NCBI GenBank assembly: GCA_037893225.1
Contig: JAZGUH010000141.1
Location: forward strand, 744,001 to 808,000
Source of the DNA: Hippasteria phrygiana
Taxonomy: Eukaryota; Echinodermata; Asteroidea; Valvatida; Goniasteridae
Reading direction: 5' to 3'
Length of the DNA: 64,000 bases
Positions 31,400-42,791 of this stretch are shown here, piece by piece. Under the pieces are notes generated by a model. The model was not told where the DNA came from. It was given only the letters and a program-made list of their open reading frames with translations, and ran no database searches. The translations under genes were made by a program, and so were the position numbers. How positions within the stretch are numbered: position 1 is the first letter of the stretch; each line of letters starts with the position of its first letter.

Positions 31400-34280
31400 C
31401 CTGACGCAGAGAGAAATAGAGTTGCGACATAATGAAGTCCCAATAGTTGAAATAAAAATGTATTCAACACTATGAGCACACAAAGCTAAAACCGCATACA
31501 TCATTATAAGCTGTATAAGTGTCCCTTACTGGCGCCATTTTGCATATAAATATGTAATGTATAAAGATAAATTTCAAAACAATAACAGCGTCCTCTTTGA
31601 AGGAAAAACAACATAATGACGTATATATGCAGATTTCAATTTGACCTACAATGTAATGAGATTTGGCGGGAATATACGTACATACGTCCGGAGGCATTGT
31701 ATAGGAGCTACAATATGTGCAGCAATATATGAGCTACAATATTTTATGAAATTAACTTGTGAAGGAAACAATGGCATTTCAATTTACATTTTACAAATAT
31801 TACAAACGACCAATATAATTATGAAAAAATTGACCTCAAGTTCTGATGAATCCATCATTCATCTTGCTATCGGGTGAAGACATACTATGAATCGGTTGCT
31901 AGACTAGTCAGTGTTTGATACCAAGACGTTCACTTCAGAAGTGATGGTGAAGTCACGAGACTTGAACACTCTATAAACCCAGCCTGATAGCGCTGACTTT
32001 CTGACTCCCACAACATTCCCACGCGCACTTGTTTCCTTACTTCTCCTCTCTCAGAACAGTGCTTTCCCGCGTAATTTCGACCACTGCTGACAAATTGATC
32101 GGGGCCTTTAAAGATGATTGTCCCTGGGCCTAGCCAGCTAGCTCCGCCGCTGGCCAGGCATTCGGTGTGAGTGAAGCCCGGCAGATCAGAATGCCGTGCT
32201 TTCAAAAGCTGCCGGCCACCATAATTATTCACAGAGAGTATACGGGAAAAACATTAATCATCCTCTTTATGCTCTTAATGATACCCGGCACAAACTGAGG
32301 GGGAAATGGATGGGAAAAGGTCATGTTTTATGCTGGTGGTGAAAAGGGGATGGGATACCGAAGGGAATTGATTGGGCTGCGATAGTACAGTATATACTTT
32401 GAAACTCATTGGAAAACAACTGGAGTTTTTCATATTGGTCATTATGCATGGCTGACTGTGGGTAAAACAAGACGGTTGCAATATTATATTAATTGAAACG
32501 TCGGGCTGAGGAAACTATACAATATGATTTTTGACTTATAGGACAGCCTTCTTTAGTAACTACGTATTTCCACCTCTTTGTGGAAATCTAGGGAGCAATG
32601 TCAACATTTCGTTCATTATGCTCATGAATATCAATATTCATGTAAAGCATGACGTCACAATAAAGGCACAACAGCAGTGTCTCCGTAGCCTTGTGTGCAA
32701 ATGGAGTATGGTTCAAGTTTTACTTGATTTTTCATGTTAAAGAGCTTACTTCGACTTCTTTATAGCCAATATTTTATTAAAACTTTTACGGTGATGGGTT
32801 TATTTGAAAAAAAAAAATAGAATTGTTTAGAATTGACCTGATTCTTTTGACCATTTGCTCGGAGCCATTCTTTCCGGTTTAGGTTCTCACCGTGAGGACT
32901 CAAACGACAAAATACACGGTAAGCTGCATCATTGCACTGTTCTCCGCATCAGCCTGTTACCCTGGCAACACAACAGCGGTCCATGGAATGGCGTAACCAT
33001 GGTGAGATAAAATATGAATGATTCAATCAGTTTGGAATAAGGAGCGGATTTGGGGGCATACACGTGCCCACTCAATCGTGGAGCGCAACAAGACAAAAAA
33101 ACACAAAATTCCTCTCCATTAATAAAACTTTCATGCTGTGCGGTATTCCATACAATCAAAGTAACCAAGCTAAGACCACGGCAGTTTTCTACAAGAGAAG
33201 CGCCGTTTACAAACCACCTACAAGCATTTGTCAACCCAAATACCTTTTCTTTGCCTAGGAGAAACGTTCAAAAATAAACACGCTGCAAAGCCATTAGTCA
33301 CCTGATCGACGAAGAACAAAGCAAACGTGCAGTTCGTGTCACAAATTCTCACATTTTAATTACACAGCAATTAATTCATAAGGAGAAAACAAACAATGGA
33401 TTTCGTCGGTAAGATGTATTTTTAATCATTCATTTCCCGCCTCCGCATACATAGGTTTAGCGAAATACAAAAATTACAAGATATTAATATTGATAATAAT
33501 GTTGTATATTAAACAAATTCAGTCACGATTCGCGCACGGACGAAGGATATGTGGTTTGCGATTCTGTGTATGTACATTACAGAGCGGTTTAAATTCTAAC
33601 AATATTTCCGTTAATGCCTCATGTCGGTTTGTTCTTAATTAAAAGGACTTCTGTCGCTTTGGGCACAGTGACCACTGAAGTCTCTGCAAAAATGATTTGA
33701 TCGTTTTCACTTTCTACATGGGCGTTCTAGTAATCAACCGATAGTCCGTATTTTGGACGATCGAAGGCACTGTCTGACCAAAAAGTTGGGAGATAATTAC
33801 AAAAGAAAATCAGAAGTTTATTTGTCAATTTGTAAAGCGGTTCTGATACATTTTACAATATTCCTTTTTTGTCATTTGAGTAACAATTTAGCTTTTAAAT
33901 GTCGTTTTCCATCAGTCACTTTCTGCTGGAAAATTATTGTGGTTTTGTATGCATGTCCTGGGGCTACAGTGCAGGTATTCGATTCTTATTTTTCACCCAA
34001 AAAGTAAGAAAATTGTGCTCTTGGATCTTTAAAAAAAGGCGAAGTTGAAAATTAACAGTTAACAATTAATGTTTTGATTACTATATATTTGTATTTATTT
34101 TGATCATGAGTAAATGCAGTAGCTACTACGCCCTCAATCCATCACAAATATGGCCTATCGTGACATCCCATTATGACCTTTGACATTCAGTCAACCACAA
34201 TCACTATGAACATCTAACAAAAGAAAAACGGTGCTCTAACAATGAACATTGTAAGTGGCGGGTCTCCGCTGTTGGATATC
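31400..34280. other. Stretch without supported genes
   Basis: I see no convincing exon. A short segment near 31898-31955 (TTGCTAGACTAGTCAGTGTT TG) is echoed at 50630-50660, indicating a minor dispersed repeat. Open frames such as 31930-32232 and 32929-33234 carry no known domain. Confidence 0.5.
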
Positions 34281-34282
34281 GA

Positions 34283-34352
34283 AATAAATAAATAAATAAT
34301 TAATTAATTAATTAATTAATTAAATAAATAAATAAATAAATAAAATAAAATA
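34283..34352 (+). repeat. Compound AAAT/AATT microsatellite
   Basis: AAAT tetramers change to ATTA/TTAA units and back to AAAT, then AAAAT pentamers. The central (TTAA)n makes the tract self-complementary. Confidence 0.93.
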
Positions 34353-35304
34353 AAATAAATAACATCCATTGGCACTAACCCCTGTAGTGTATATAGTGGT
34401 TCATTGATTGAATAACAACAAAGCGCGAACGATAGCTAGTCGAACTATGGTGTCACTGGTCCCCGCTTCACTTGTTTAGTACAAGGCTACGAGCAACGTT
34501 GCTATTGATAACCAGTGCGACCATGCCCTGTAGGCTGGTTCCAAATGGTCGACTAGCCAGCGTTCGTGTAAAGTTAGTCCACAATCGTTGCTAACCATAG
34601 TCCTCGATAGAACTCAGTTACTCAAGCCGTTAAGTTACCAACATAGCAATACATGGACCCCTAAGTGCTACAATGGCAGAAAATATATTTTTCAATGAAA
34701 GAACCAAGCCCAGCCTACAACTTAAAGGGGAGGGACTTCAGCCAAGGTAGGACGTACTTAACCGGTAAAGAACCTGTAATTTCAAAAGACTCCTTCCATC
34801 TATTGGATAGACTTTTTATTATAAAATTAATTCGATTTACACAGTGTAGGTTAATAAATATGTTTATGTACAAGATTCATTTTTAGTTGTTATATGGGCC
34901 CATTCGTTTTACCATTTTAGTGTGTTGTATATTATACACTATATACACATTTGACACAAACATCGACACAAACGTTTTCCATCTGCGTCGCGGAAATTCT
35001 TGGAAAAGAAAAAACTCCAAACCCTTTCCACGATTATAGCACCACTAAGTACCGGTATGTTTGATTTATACCAACGGGAAAAACTATATACATCATTCGT
35101 AAATCGCGAACATAGGGTTAGATACAGTCTTGTGATCATACAATCTGAAGGAGACTGCATTTAACTTTAATACAATCATATATAATATTGACTTAAATAA
35201 GTCATTGCGTAATAGCTAATACACGTGACACAATGCTGGCTTTACTTCTGACTAGCGCCCACCCAAACAAAGATACTGACAATTTGGGAGACCGCCAACA
35301 TAGG

Positions 35305-35376
35305 GCAAGATAGCTCAGTTGGTAGAGCGCCGGTACGGTATACCGGAGGTCGCAGGTTCGAATCCCGCTGCGAATC
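35305..35376 (+). pseudogene. tRNA-like sequence (pseudo-tRNA or SINE head)
   Basis: GGGCAAGATAGCTCAGTTGG TAGAGC contains a good A box with a foldable D arm. CCGGT-ACGGTAT-ACCGG forms a perfect anticodon stem, but loop position 33 is C rather than T. GCAGGTTCGAATCCCGC contains a consensus B box (GGTTCGAATCC) with one T-stem mismatch. The 3' acceptor strand does not pair with GGGCAAG; instead GCGAATCCCGCT is duplicated. It is therefore probably not a working tRNA, and more likely the head of a SINE whose body continues to about 35860. Confidence 0.65.
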
Positions 35377-35639
35377 CCGCTTCTTTGAAAAACTTTATGT
35401 CTAGTTTGAAGGGCACAAATTTATTCATGTTCATCGTTCCATCTTTCATACAAAGTGTTTAAAGGCACGCATTACCCTGAAATCCCCCAGATCTTATCTC
35501 TTTGGTTGGTTACTTAACTTATTTTCAAGGTCTGAGTGTAAAAAGTTCTACAACAATGTGTACTATTTCCGGAGAAATGAGGGAAAAACCGAATAATTTA
35601 CATCTGACATTCAGACTGGCGTTGCACATAATGTAGCCT

Positions 35640-35860
35640 GTATAGACCGAAGCACTACAAACAAAGGGCACCCTTTTTAATGTTCAAATTTCCCAACGGT
35701 CTGACTTTTCCCCAACCAAACTGGCATCCCCAAAATGAACAATCGGCGCATTTTCAAGGGATGGTCGTGTGCGTTATATTCTACTTTTGAATGATCTTTC
35801 TAACAATAGCAATTTTAGGACGAACGCTTTTTGTAGCCCAATCGGGCGCCTCGAAGACAA
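35640..35860 (+). repeat. Dispersed repeat, SINE-like body, copy 1
   Basis: Shares ordered blocks with 57115-57330: AAGGGCACC, CCAACGGTC.GACTTTTCCC, AACCAAACTGGCATCCC, ATTTTCAAGGGATGGTC, ATAGCAATTTTAGGACGAAC GCTTTTTGTAGCCCAATCGG GCGCCTCGAA. It ends where element Q begins. Confidence 0.7.
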
Positions 35861-35861
35861 T

Positions 35862-37540
35862 GTGTCACACTTTCACGATTTTAACGTCGATAGCCCACGA
35901 TTCACAAAATCCGGGTGATTCGTGGACATACTCCGGGCATCTTGGTGAACCCTGATAAATCTTAATGAGTCGTGATGAATCTTTGCTGGTCGGGAAACTC
36001 CCCCGACAGTTTTGAACTGTTCAAAACCGTTGTGGCGGTGCTACGATTTTTTCAAACCTTAGGGCAGTCGCAGTGTGATCGCAACTCAATCGCGCACAGT
36101 AGCGCCATCTTGTAGGCATTCGTGGCCTTCCGTGGCCAATCTTGGTTCATTTTTATCGCGAATCACTTCGAATATCCACAACTGTTCTACGATGTTCTAC
36201 GCATATGCTACGGTTTCCCTACGGTTTAGCTGCGATTCCACTACGATACATGACGATAACACCACGACTAGTTCCGATTGACCACGACTACGCGACGATT
36301 GATGCCGATGTCTCTACGATTTATCAAGAATGCGCTACGATTCGCCACGATTGGCCTATGGTAGCGATACGATGGCGCTACGATTGTTCCCGAATCTTCC
36401 CGATGTCACGTGATGATCGGAATAAAAAGTGGGAGCGCCGCTGCTGGCCAAGTCATTCTACACGTTGAAATCGATGACTGACCAGATCCAGATTTTGGGC
36501 CCATATATATCGGAAATTCGCCTGGAATCGTAGTGAAGCTTGACAAATCTTGGTACGTCGTAGGTCCAACGTCATAAATCGTCGTTAATCTTAGCGCAAT
36601 CGTCTGTAATCGGCTGTAATCGTAGAGTAGTCTTGACTAGTCCTGACACTATCGTACTAGAACCGTAGTACACCGTAAAGGTGGCCTCAGGTCGACCTTG
36701 CGACGAAACAGAACAGTCTGCGATGACGTTTTAGGATCAAGCTACGCCTGCGCCACGACCGTCGGGACGACATCAGTCGCCGATTTGTTTTACCTGAGTT
36801 TAACTGCGACGATATTAAGATGATTGGCATCAGTTAGCGATAAAGAACATCACCAGTATAAGGAGATTGTTTACTACTCCTCGCGAGCGGCACACTACAT
36901 CATAGCTAGAGGGGTGTTTGAAAAACATGAAGTAGAAATTTTGAACAAAATCGATGATAACTTATAATTTTTGACTTGTTTCGACACTTTGACTCAATGT
37001 ATTTATGAATGAGAATATGCAAGTACGTTTAAGATCGTATCAGGGGAATGGGCGCTGATAATGACCCGAGCCGAACCGGCCAAGCACATATTTATTCCCT
37101 CATTGTTAAATAAGTCACATGACTGTCTTTGCTGTGGAATTGTCGTGGCTCGTCGCGTCGCGGGTGACATGAGCATGGTTGCGATTATTTTGCGTCGAAA
37201 TACCGCTTGTTCCACGAGAATCATACGATTTCTCAGTTTTGTGACCTGAGCATTACTTTTCTGCTTGATGCCGACGGTTACGTCGTGGCGCAAACAAATC
37301 GCAGGTCGACCTGAGGCCACCTTAATAGACCGTAGCAGGTCGTCATGAATCGGCTTCAAAATCGTACAGACATCGTCGATATACGTACGGAGGTCGTCGA
37401 TATTCGTAGCGCCATCGTAGAAGGACCGTGAGTATTCGTAGGAGGGTGCAATCGGGGCACTTTTCTTCCGATTCACCCCGATAAAAACTGCTACGACTAA
37501 TCGGGGGCTGTGGTCGCAAAAATCGTGACAGTGTGACCTA
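35862..37540. mobile_element. Element Q: inverted-repeat element of degenerate CTACGATT words
   Basis: The left end GTGTCACACTTTCACGATTT T and the right end AAAAATCGTGACAGTGTGAC CTA are inverted. Inside the left half the word CTACGATT (CTACGATTTTTTC, CTACGATGTTCTACG, CTACGATTCGCCACGATT) recurs at irregular short spacing. In the right half and beyond 36520 its complement AATCGTAG/CGTCGTAG predominates. A second element (36678-37324) is nested inside. Frames such as 36142-36468 and 37003-37560 are translations of these words and are not supported as genes. Confidence 0.75.
36678..37324. mobile_element. Element R nested in element Q
   Basis: AAGGTGGCCTCAGGTCGACC T at the left and AGGTCGACCTGAGGCCACCT T at the right are near-perfect terminal inverted repeats. 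A second paired block is CGCCACGACCGTCGG (left) against CCGACGGTTACGTCGTGGCG (right). It interrupts the AATCGTAG-type words of element Q. Plausible TA or TTAA target, not resolved. No coding frame. Confidence 0.8.
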
Positions 37541-37544
37541 GGCT

Positions 37545-38945
37545 TTAACGGGATTCCCATACAACCTCAAAACAAGATCACACGGTCTCCGAACCAAGGA
37601 CGTTTTCATGTTGAAGAAAATGTATTTGGTTGTGTTCGAACTTGGCTCTTATTAAACCATGGGCCCTTTAAAGATGGGTCACACCCCAGAGGGGTAAATC
37701 CATGACATAAAGTGGGAACCGTATTTTCTTTATACGCATAATATACACTGGCCTACAGGGAACGTAAAATTGTGTTTTGTGTTATGAACACAAAATCACA
37801 ATCTCCTCACGGGTGTTCTTGTTATGCCCCTTTAGGGAGAAAGAAAAACTGTAAATATTTAGTTAGATTTTTATCGATACTTGGGAGTCCGGCGGCGGTT
37901 TATTTGCAACTATAAAGCAGGAATCGATACTCTCTGCACGAAGACAATTTCCTAGTACAGATTGGATTCAGATCACGTACGAGCATGCATGCCCCACGGA
38001 CCGTAGGAAATACTTATATTGTGTAAGCAAGGTTCGCATTTCAGCCTTTTTACAGAGTTCCTGAAACCCGGGGGTAAAATCTGGGTTGTCCCCGCGCACG
38101 GCTGAGAGGCAGACTGTATACGCGTTCCGTATGAAAAGTGTGAATAAATATTTGTCGTGGTTTGCATTTTATTGAATTGTTTGCCAAACGTGTATGGGCA
38201 TTTGCAAATGTGAGAGGTGTGATGTTAAAAAGCCACACATCCCCACGTTCTTATCATCGATCTTTGGGTTCACAATGAACACAGATTTTACAGACTTAAC
38301 GCAGAAAAGAGGTGAACCCGAAATCGGAAATCGGAGTGGGTACACTGTAATTTGTAAAGAAAAAGCGAGTGCACTGACCCCCATGTGCCTCTGTGTTATT
38401 CCACAATCATGGACACTTGAGGCACATCCCAAAAAAATTCACTATTACTCTGAATCACATAGGCCCTACTGTACTTGATTAAGATGTGATTTTAGAAGCC
38501 TATTGACGAAATCATATTGTTCTAATCTCTTGTCCATTTTGAAAAGAAGATCACATAGAATTGTTCACAGTGAAACTCAATCTACTGCAGACATTGTGTG
38601 GATAAAGAAAGGATGAAGAAACAACACGTACACCACTCATGTCCTCAGAAGGAGATCCTTTTTTGAAAATGGTCCTCAGATGTTAAGATAAGCAGCTTAT
38701 GTGTGAATTTCACACGATAGGGAATATATAGCCATTAAAACGGGGCTGGGTATTGGAGTGTGCATCAATTATAACGAATAGGTCGATTAGCCATTAGTCA
38801 AATGGTCATCGCTACCCCAATAAATTAGGGCAACACGCCCAAAGTATTGGCGTGGAATTTATCACCCAAGGGGCTTGATGAACACATTTAGCGCCGGTCG
38901 ATGAAGTAGGAAAAATAAGCAGATTACGACTGACCGTTACGCCAT
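37545..38945. other. Stretch without supported features
   Basis: No exon, tRNA or strong inverted repeat recognised. Confidence 0.5.
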
Positions 38946-38950
38946 CACCA

Positions 38951-39050
38951 TTAGCCAAAAGGAGGGCGCTATTTGATTTGGGTATACCCATACAAAAGGT
39001 TTACCCAAATCAAATAGCGCCCTCCCTCCGCCATACCTCTAAAAGGCTAA
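38951..39050. mobile_element. Short foldback MITE J
   Basis: GGAGGGCGCTATTTGATTTG GGTA (38961-38984) is exactly complementary to 39002-39025, with a 17-nt loop. Outer TTAGCC (38951) and GGCTAA (39045-39050) extend the symmetry. Position 38967 onward also resembles the host phrase GGCGCTATTTG. Confidence 0.85.
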
Positions 39051-39059
39051 TTAACCTGA

Positions 39060-41590
39060 GAGCAAAGAAAATGGCGTCAGAGTAGACATGCTTTGTAATG
39101 ATCTCTAAACCATCGAAAGACCTCAGCGTACACAGTGCAGTGACCCAACATTTACTATTTGAGGTTCAAATTGCAAATAAAGCAAGGTAGGACAATGTTA
39201 TAAATGTTTGTGATGACGTCAACGCCAGAAAGAGGTATTTTTGTTGTCGGAGCACACCTCATGCTTTTTCCGTCCCAAGTCTCGATCAATTGCTGAAACA
39301 TAAACAAACGTGTATTTCTTATGTAATATCCCCGTTTCAGAGCCATTTACAGGCTAGGCCTTTCACATTTTGATTATTTGTGATATACAGGGATGGATTT
39401 GGGGGTGAAAAATTCCCCCTCTAACAATCGCGAGTGTGAATGTTTTATCTGTTCATATTTCGAGGCCTTCTGTTTACTACCGAAACTGGCTATGCACTTT
39501 CATGGAGTGATAAATGGATACAGCTTAGCACTTTGTTCAAAATAAGACAGACTGGAAGACAAGGTCAACGACGAAGAAGTGGAAGGACCGGGCGCTGCAC
39601 CAAAATAGGCATCGAGAGACGAGGACGGACTGACAAACAGACAACAAGACAGCCGCAGATAAACGTACAAACGCCAGGACAGAAGAAAGCAGACATGCTC
39701 TCGAGCCGATACCGTAGTAACCACAAGCTCCCTATTGCATTATTGTAGCTATCGAGGACTAGAGCAGCCATACGATTGACCGGATTTGAGGATTGCTGTT
39801 TTTGACCACCCAAGGACTCAATTTCTGGAGCTCTCGCAATATTATGACGGCTGAAATAACAACTAATTTACATCAATCCGTTGAGCTGTGACGTCATTGC
39901 ATGACCCACCTAATTACGAGGCGAAAATTGTATAAGCACACAGACCTAAATGATAATTATGGAAATATATCTTGTACATCTGTATAAGACATTAAATGAT
40001 ATTGATCATTATCACTGAGGAAAATCTAAATATACAATAGTTTAATGTATGTCACACATATGCATGAAGTAACAAGGAACAGGAAAAATACAAGGCGTCT
40101 TGTTTGTAAGCTTTCGCTCGCGACATCACATGCATCATTTATCAATGATTTTATGTCCTAAGGTTTTGCGTCAGACGAGTGCCACGTTGGTATCCATGGA
40201 AATAAAGGATCGTCTCTGGGGAAAAGAGTCATCATTTCATTCTAGTGAACAAAAACGGTGCAATATGTACCATGAATTCTTCATACTTCCCTGAATGATT
40301 TCATTGCCTGTCTGATGTTTCACGCGTTTTATATCCTGAATCAGCCACACACTGACATTTAAATTGCACTGGAAATCTTACATACAGCGCTGCGGTCAAA
40401 ACTTATTTTTAAAGCTTATATGTTTTTGTCTATTCCAAATTGTCAGTGTATCCATAAAATCATGTTTCAAAAGTCTTTAGTAATTTATGCATGCATAATC
40501 ATTTGGATTTGGTCTACATCTTTGGGATGAATCGGGAAATTGTTTTCAGGACTGCGGTGGATGTTAATTTTCGACTGCAACTGCATGAATTTGCTCTAAA
40601 AGATTGTACGATTCCGTGCGAAACTTCGCATTGAGACGCGTGGAGATAGATGATGCAAATGAAGAGGTTGGCTCTTCTTAATCATTTCAAATGTTTCAAG
40701 TGTCAGATGCTACTAACCTCTTTCGCACGGAACAGACCATCAGAGTATACAAATGTACGACGGCCATGTTTTTAGTACCGGTATGACGTTGAACAAAATT
40801 TCCACCAACGATCAGCACATAGTAAATAGGCCTATGGCTGTGAGAGTATCACTTTGGCTTTATAGTCTAAAAGACGTTTAAACGGGAAAGTAGCATCAAA
40901 GTAAATTGTAAACGCAGATACTGAAGCAGTATACAGGGTACAAGAAATCCGGACTGGTAAGCCAATGTTTATTAGCTTATTTTGTGGATTCCATTGCCAT
41001 TTCCCAAGGGCAATATCTGGGGCGGAGTTGATCGAACAAATCGATCTGGTTAAACGTAGACATCCAAAATGTTACAAAACATTTACCGCCAGCTCTAACA
41101 AAGTGATGACAACGACGTAACTGTTTTCGTCCCGTTTTATGAATGCATGTAAAGGGATAAGATTTTTGTTAATTATAAAAATATTTTGATCGTTGTTGTT
41201 CGATAGCATTATTACACAGAACGCACAATCCAATATTGCCAAGCTGGTAATTGCAAGGGCTCTTGTGGAAAGTGTTTTTCTCTGTTTTTTTTTATCTGGA
41301 GGTTAGCCGTGCAAGTGGAAATGCGTCCAGGTGTACAGGTAAAAAGCCTACTACTCATTGACAACATATTGATATCAAGATACATTTAAGCATAATGTTA
41401 AGAACACTTGTTACTTCATCTTTTTTGAAGTACAACTTTGGAGTGAAGACAAGCTCGCACCATTTGTGTCACTTAAATAGAGGAAGAGAAGACCTTTGAT
41501 ACTCTCGATGACAGTTATTGCGCATGCCCAGAAATCACATGAACAATATGGAAAAGACTGGGGATGACATCACTGTTGCTTGCGTGCTAT
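39060..41590. other. Stretch without supported genes
   Basis: Only short unrelated open frames. A pair TTCCGTGCGAAA (40613) / TTTCGCACGGAA (about 40722) is the one inverted repeat noticed; it may bound a ~125-bp MITE. No polyadenylation site for the RGK gene could be fixed with confidence. Confidence 0.45.
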
Positions 41591-41594
41591 TGGC

Positions 41595-41990
41595 CACTGC
41601 ACGGCTGGGTTGAAAGAGAGGCTACATTGGCAAGCTTCGGTTAATTCAACTGATTCTTACGTAAGACCTTAGTATCTTACGTAAAGTTACTAAGTAGGCA
41701 AACTACATAGTAACGACGTAAAGGAGTCTGTTTTGCAAGCGTAGCCTCGCTTTGTACCCATATGGCGAAACTGTACAAAGGGCGAATAGAGCAATAGGCC
41801 CTTTGCACCGTTGGGTTAAAAGAGAGGCAACACGGGCAAGCTTCAGCTATTTGAATGAATTCTTACGTAATAGCTTACGTCGCACCTTACGTAAAGCTAG
41901 TAACGACACGGGGTGTTTTTGTTTTCTGCAAGAGTAGCCTCGCTTTAGTTCCAACATGGCGAAACCTTGCCAAGGGCGAATACTTGTCTC
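41595..41990 (+). repeat. Two tandem ~205-bp units rich in TACGTAA
   Basis: Unit 1 (41595-41800) and unit 2 (41801-41990) share GGGTT.AAAGAGAGGC, GGCAAGCTTC, ATTCTTACGTAA, CTTACGTAAAG, TAGTAACGAC, GTAGCCTCGCTTT and ATGGCGAAAC...AAGGGCGAATA in the same order. They lie just downstream of the RGK stop codon and have no convincing coding content. The palindromic TACGTA occurs several times per unit. Confidence 0.8.
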
Positions 41991-42056
41991 CCATTTCGCA
42001 AACCATGCATTTTAACCTACTATTTTTAAGCAATTTACGAACTCAAATTTTTAGGT

Positions 42057-42397
42057 CTACAACACTTCCATGACGTGACATGACTTGGAACGTGCGCGGT
42101 AACCCGGCGGCTCGTCCGTACTTCTCCTTCGTAGTATCCGCTCCAACACCCCTCGCGCCCGGTTCAGCATGGAGGACCTCCGCCGCTTCTGCACGGTGCT
42201 CTGCCGGCAGGGGCTGTTGGCTTTCCCGGTGGAGTCCATGCTCCCTCTACTCCCGGACTCCTCCTCATCCGACTTGAGCCGGCTCCGGAGGCGGAACTGC
42301 CGGACTACGCCGTGGAAGAGCTGATCTACGTTGTGCGAGATGGCCGCCGATGTCTCAATCAGCTTGCAGTCGAACAGCGCCGCGAAGTGCTTCCCCT
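42057..42397 (-). CDS. RGK-family small GTPase (Rem/Rad/Gem-like): terminal coding exon
   Basis: The exon encodes GKHFAALFDCKLIETSAAIS, HNVDQLFHGVVRQFRLRSRL, a Ser/Glu-rich linker, then QKRRRSSMLNRARGVLERIL RRRS and finally RARSKSCHVMEVL followed by TAG. ETSAA is the G5 motif of Ras-type GTPases, and FDCKxIETSAAxxHNVxxLFxGVVRQxRLR is characteristic of RGK proteins. The C-terminus matches the RGK hallmark KSCHxxxVL, with no CaaX prenylation box. The basic helix before it corresponds to the calmodulin and membrane-lipid binding region, and RRRSSM resembles a 14-3-3 site. The acceptor is ACACAG (CAG at 42400-42398), and two bases complete a Glu codon with the previous exon. RGK proteins inhibit voltage-gated calcium channels and remodel actin. 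Which vertebrate paralogue is closest cannot be decided here. Confidence 0.93.
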
Positions 42398-42791
42398 CTG
42401 TGTGACAGTTACACGAAAGAAAGAGAGAAACAGAGAGAATTAGCCGGAGTGCGAGAACAATTACGGCTCGTTAGCGTCCGGGAGCTGCTTTTGGAGGGGA
42501 AAAGATTAGGAAAAGACAGCAGTAATCTGACTGGGAAGAGAAGGACGATCTCGAAGCCGACAGCTCGGAAATTATTTCAGTGAAGTTCAGTGAAGTTCAG
42601 CGAAGGTCAGCTCAGCCATCGGCCACTTACATTCAATTTCAACGCAAAAGGGAGAAAACAGAAAGGTAATACATGTACATGTAATTGAGGAGAGCTGTTA
42701 AATAGGTTACGAAGAGGAAGAAGTGTACCGGTATAGGGCCTACTCTAAAAATTGTCCGATTGTATGGCCAAGAGGAACTACAATCAAGTAC

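Noticed and set aside
35305..35376. Functional tRNA gene
   Set aside because: Acceptor strands do not pair, loop position 33 is not T, and the 3' end is a duplicated T-arm fragment.
36142..37560. Frames of 108 and 185 codons in element Q/R
   Set aside because: They run through degenerate CTACGATT/AATCGTAG words and across the nested element boundary; a real protein would not span that junction.
39440..39813. Overlapping frames of 74-102 codons on both strands
   Set aside because: Low-complexity Arg/Gln/Thr-rich or Ser/Leu-rich translations with no domain and no splice evidence.
42080..42583. Plus-strand frames over the RGK terminal exon
   Set aside because: Antisense shadows of a GC-rich coding exon whose minus-strand translation carries the RGK C-terminal signature.
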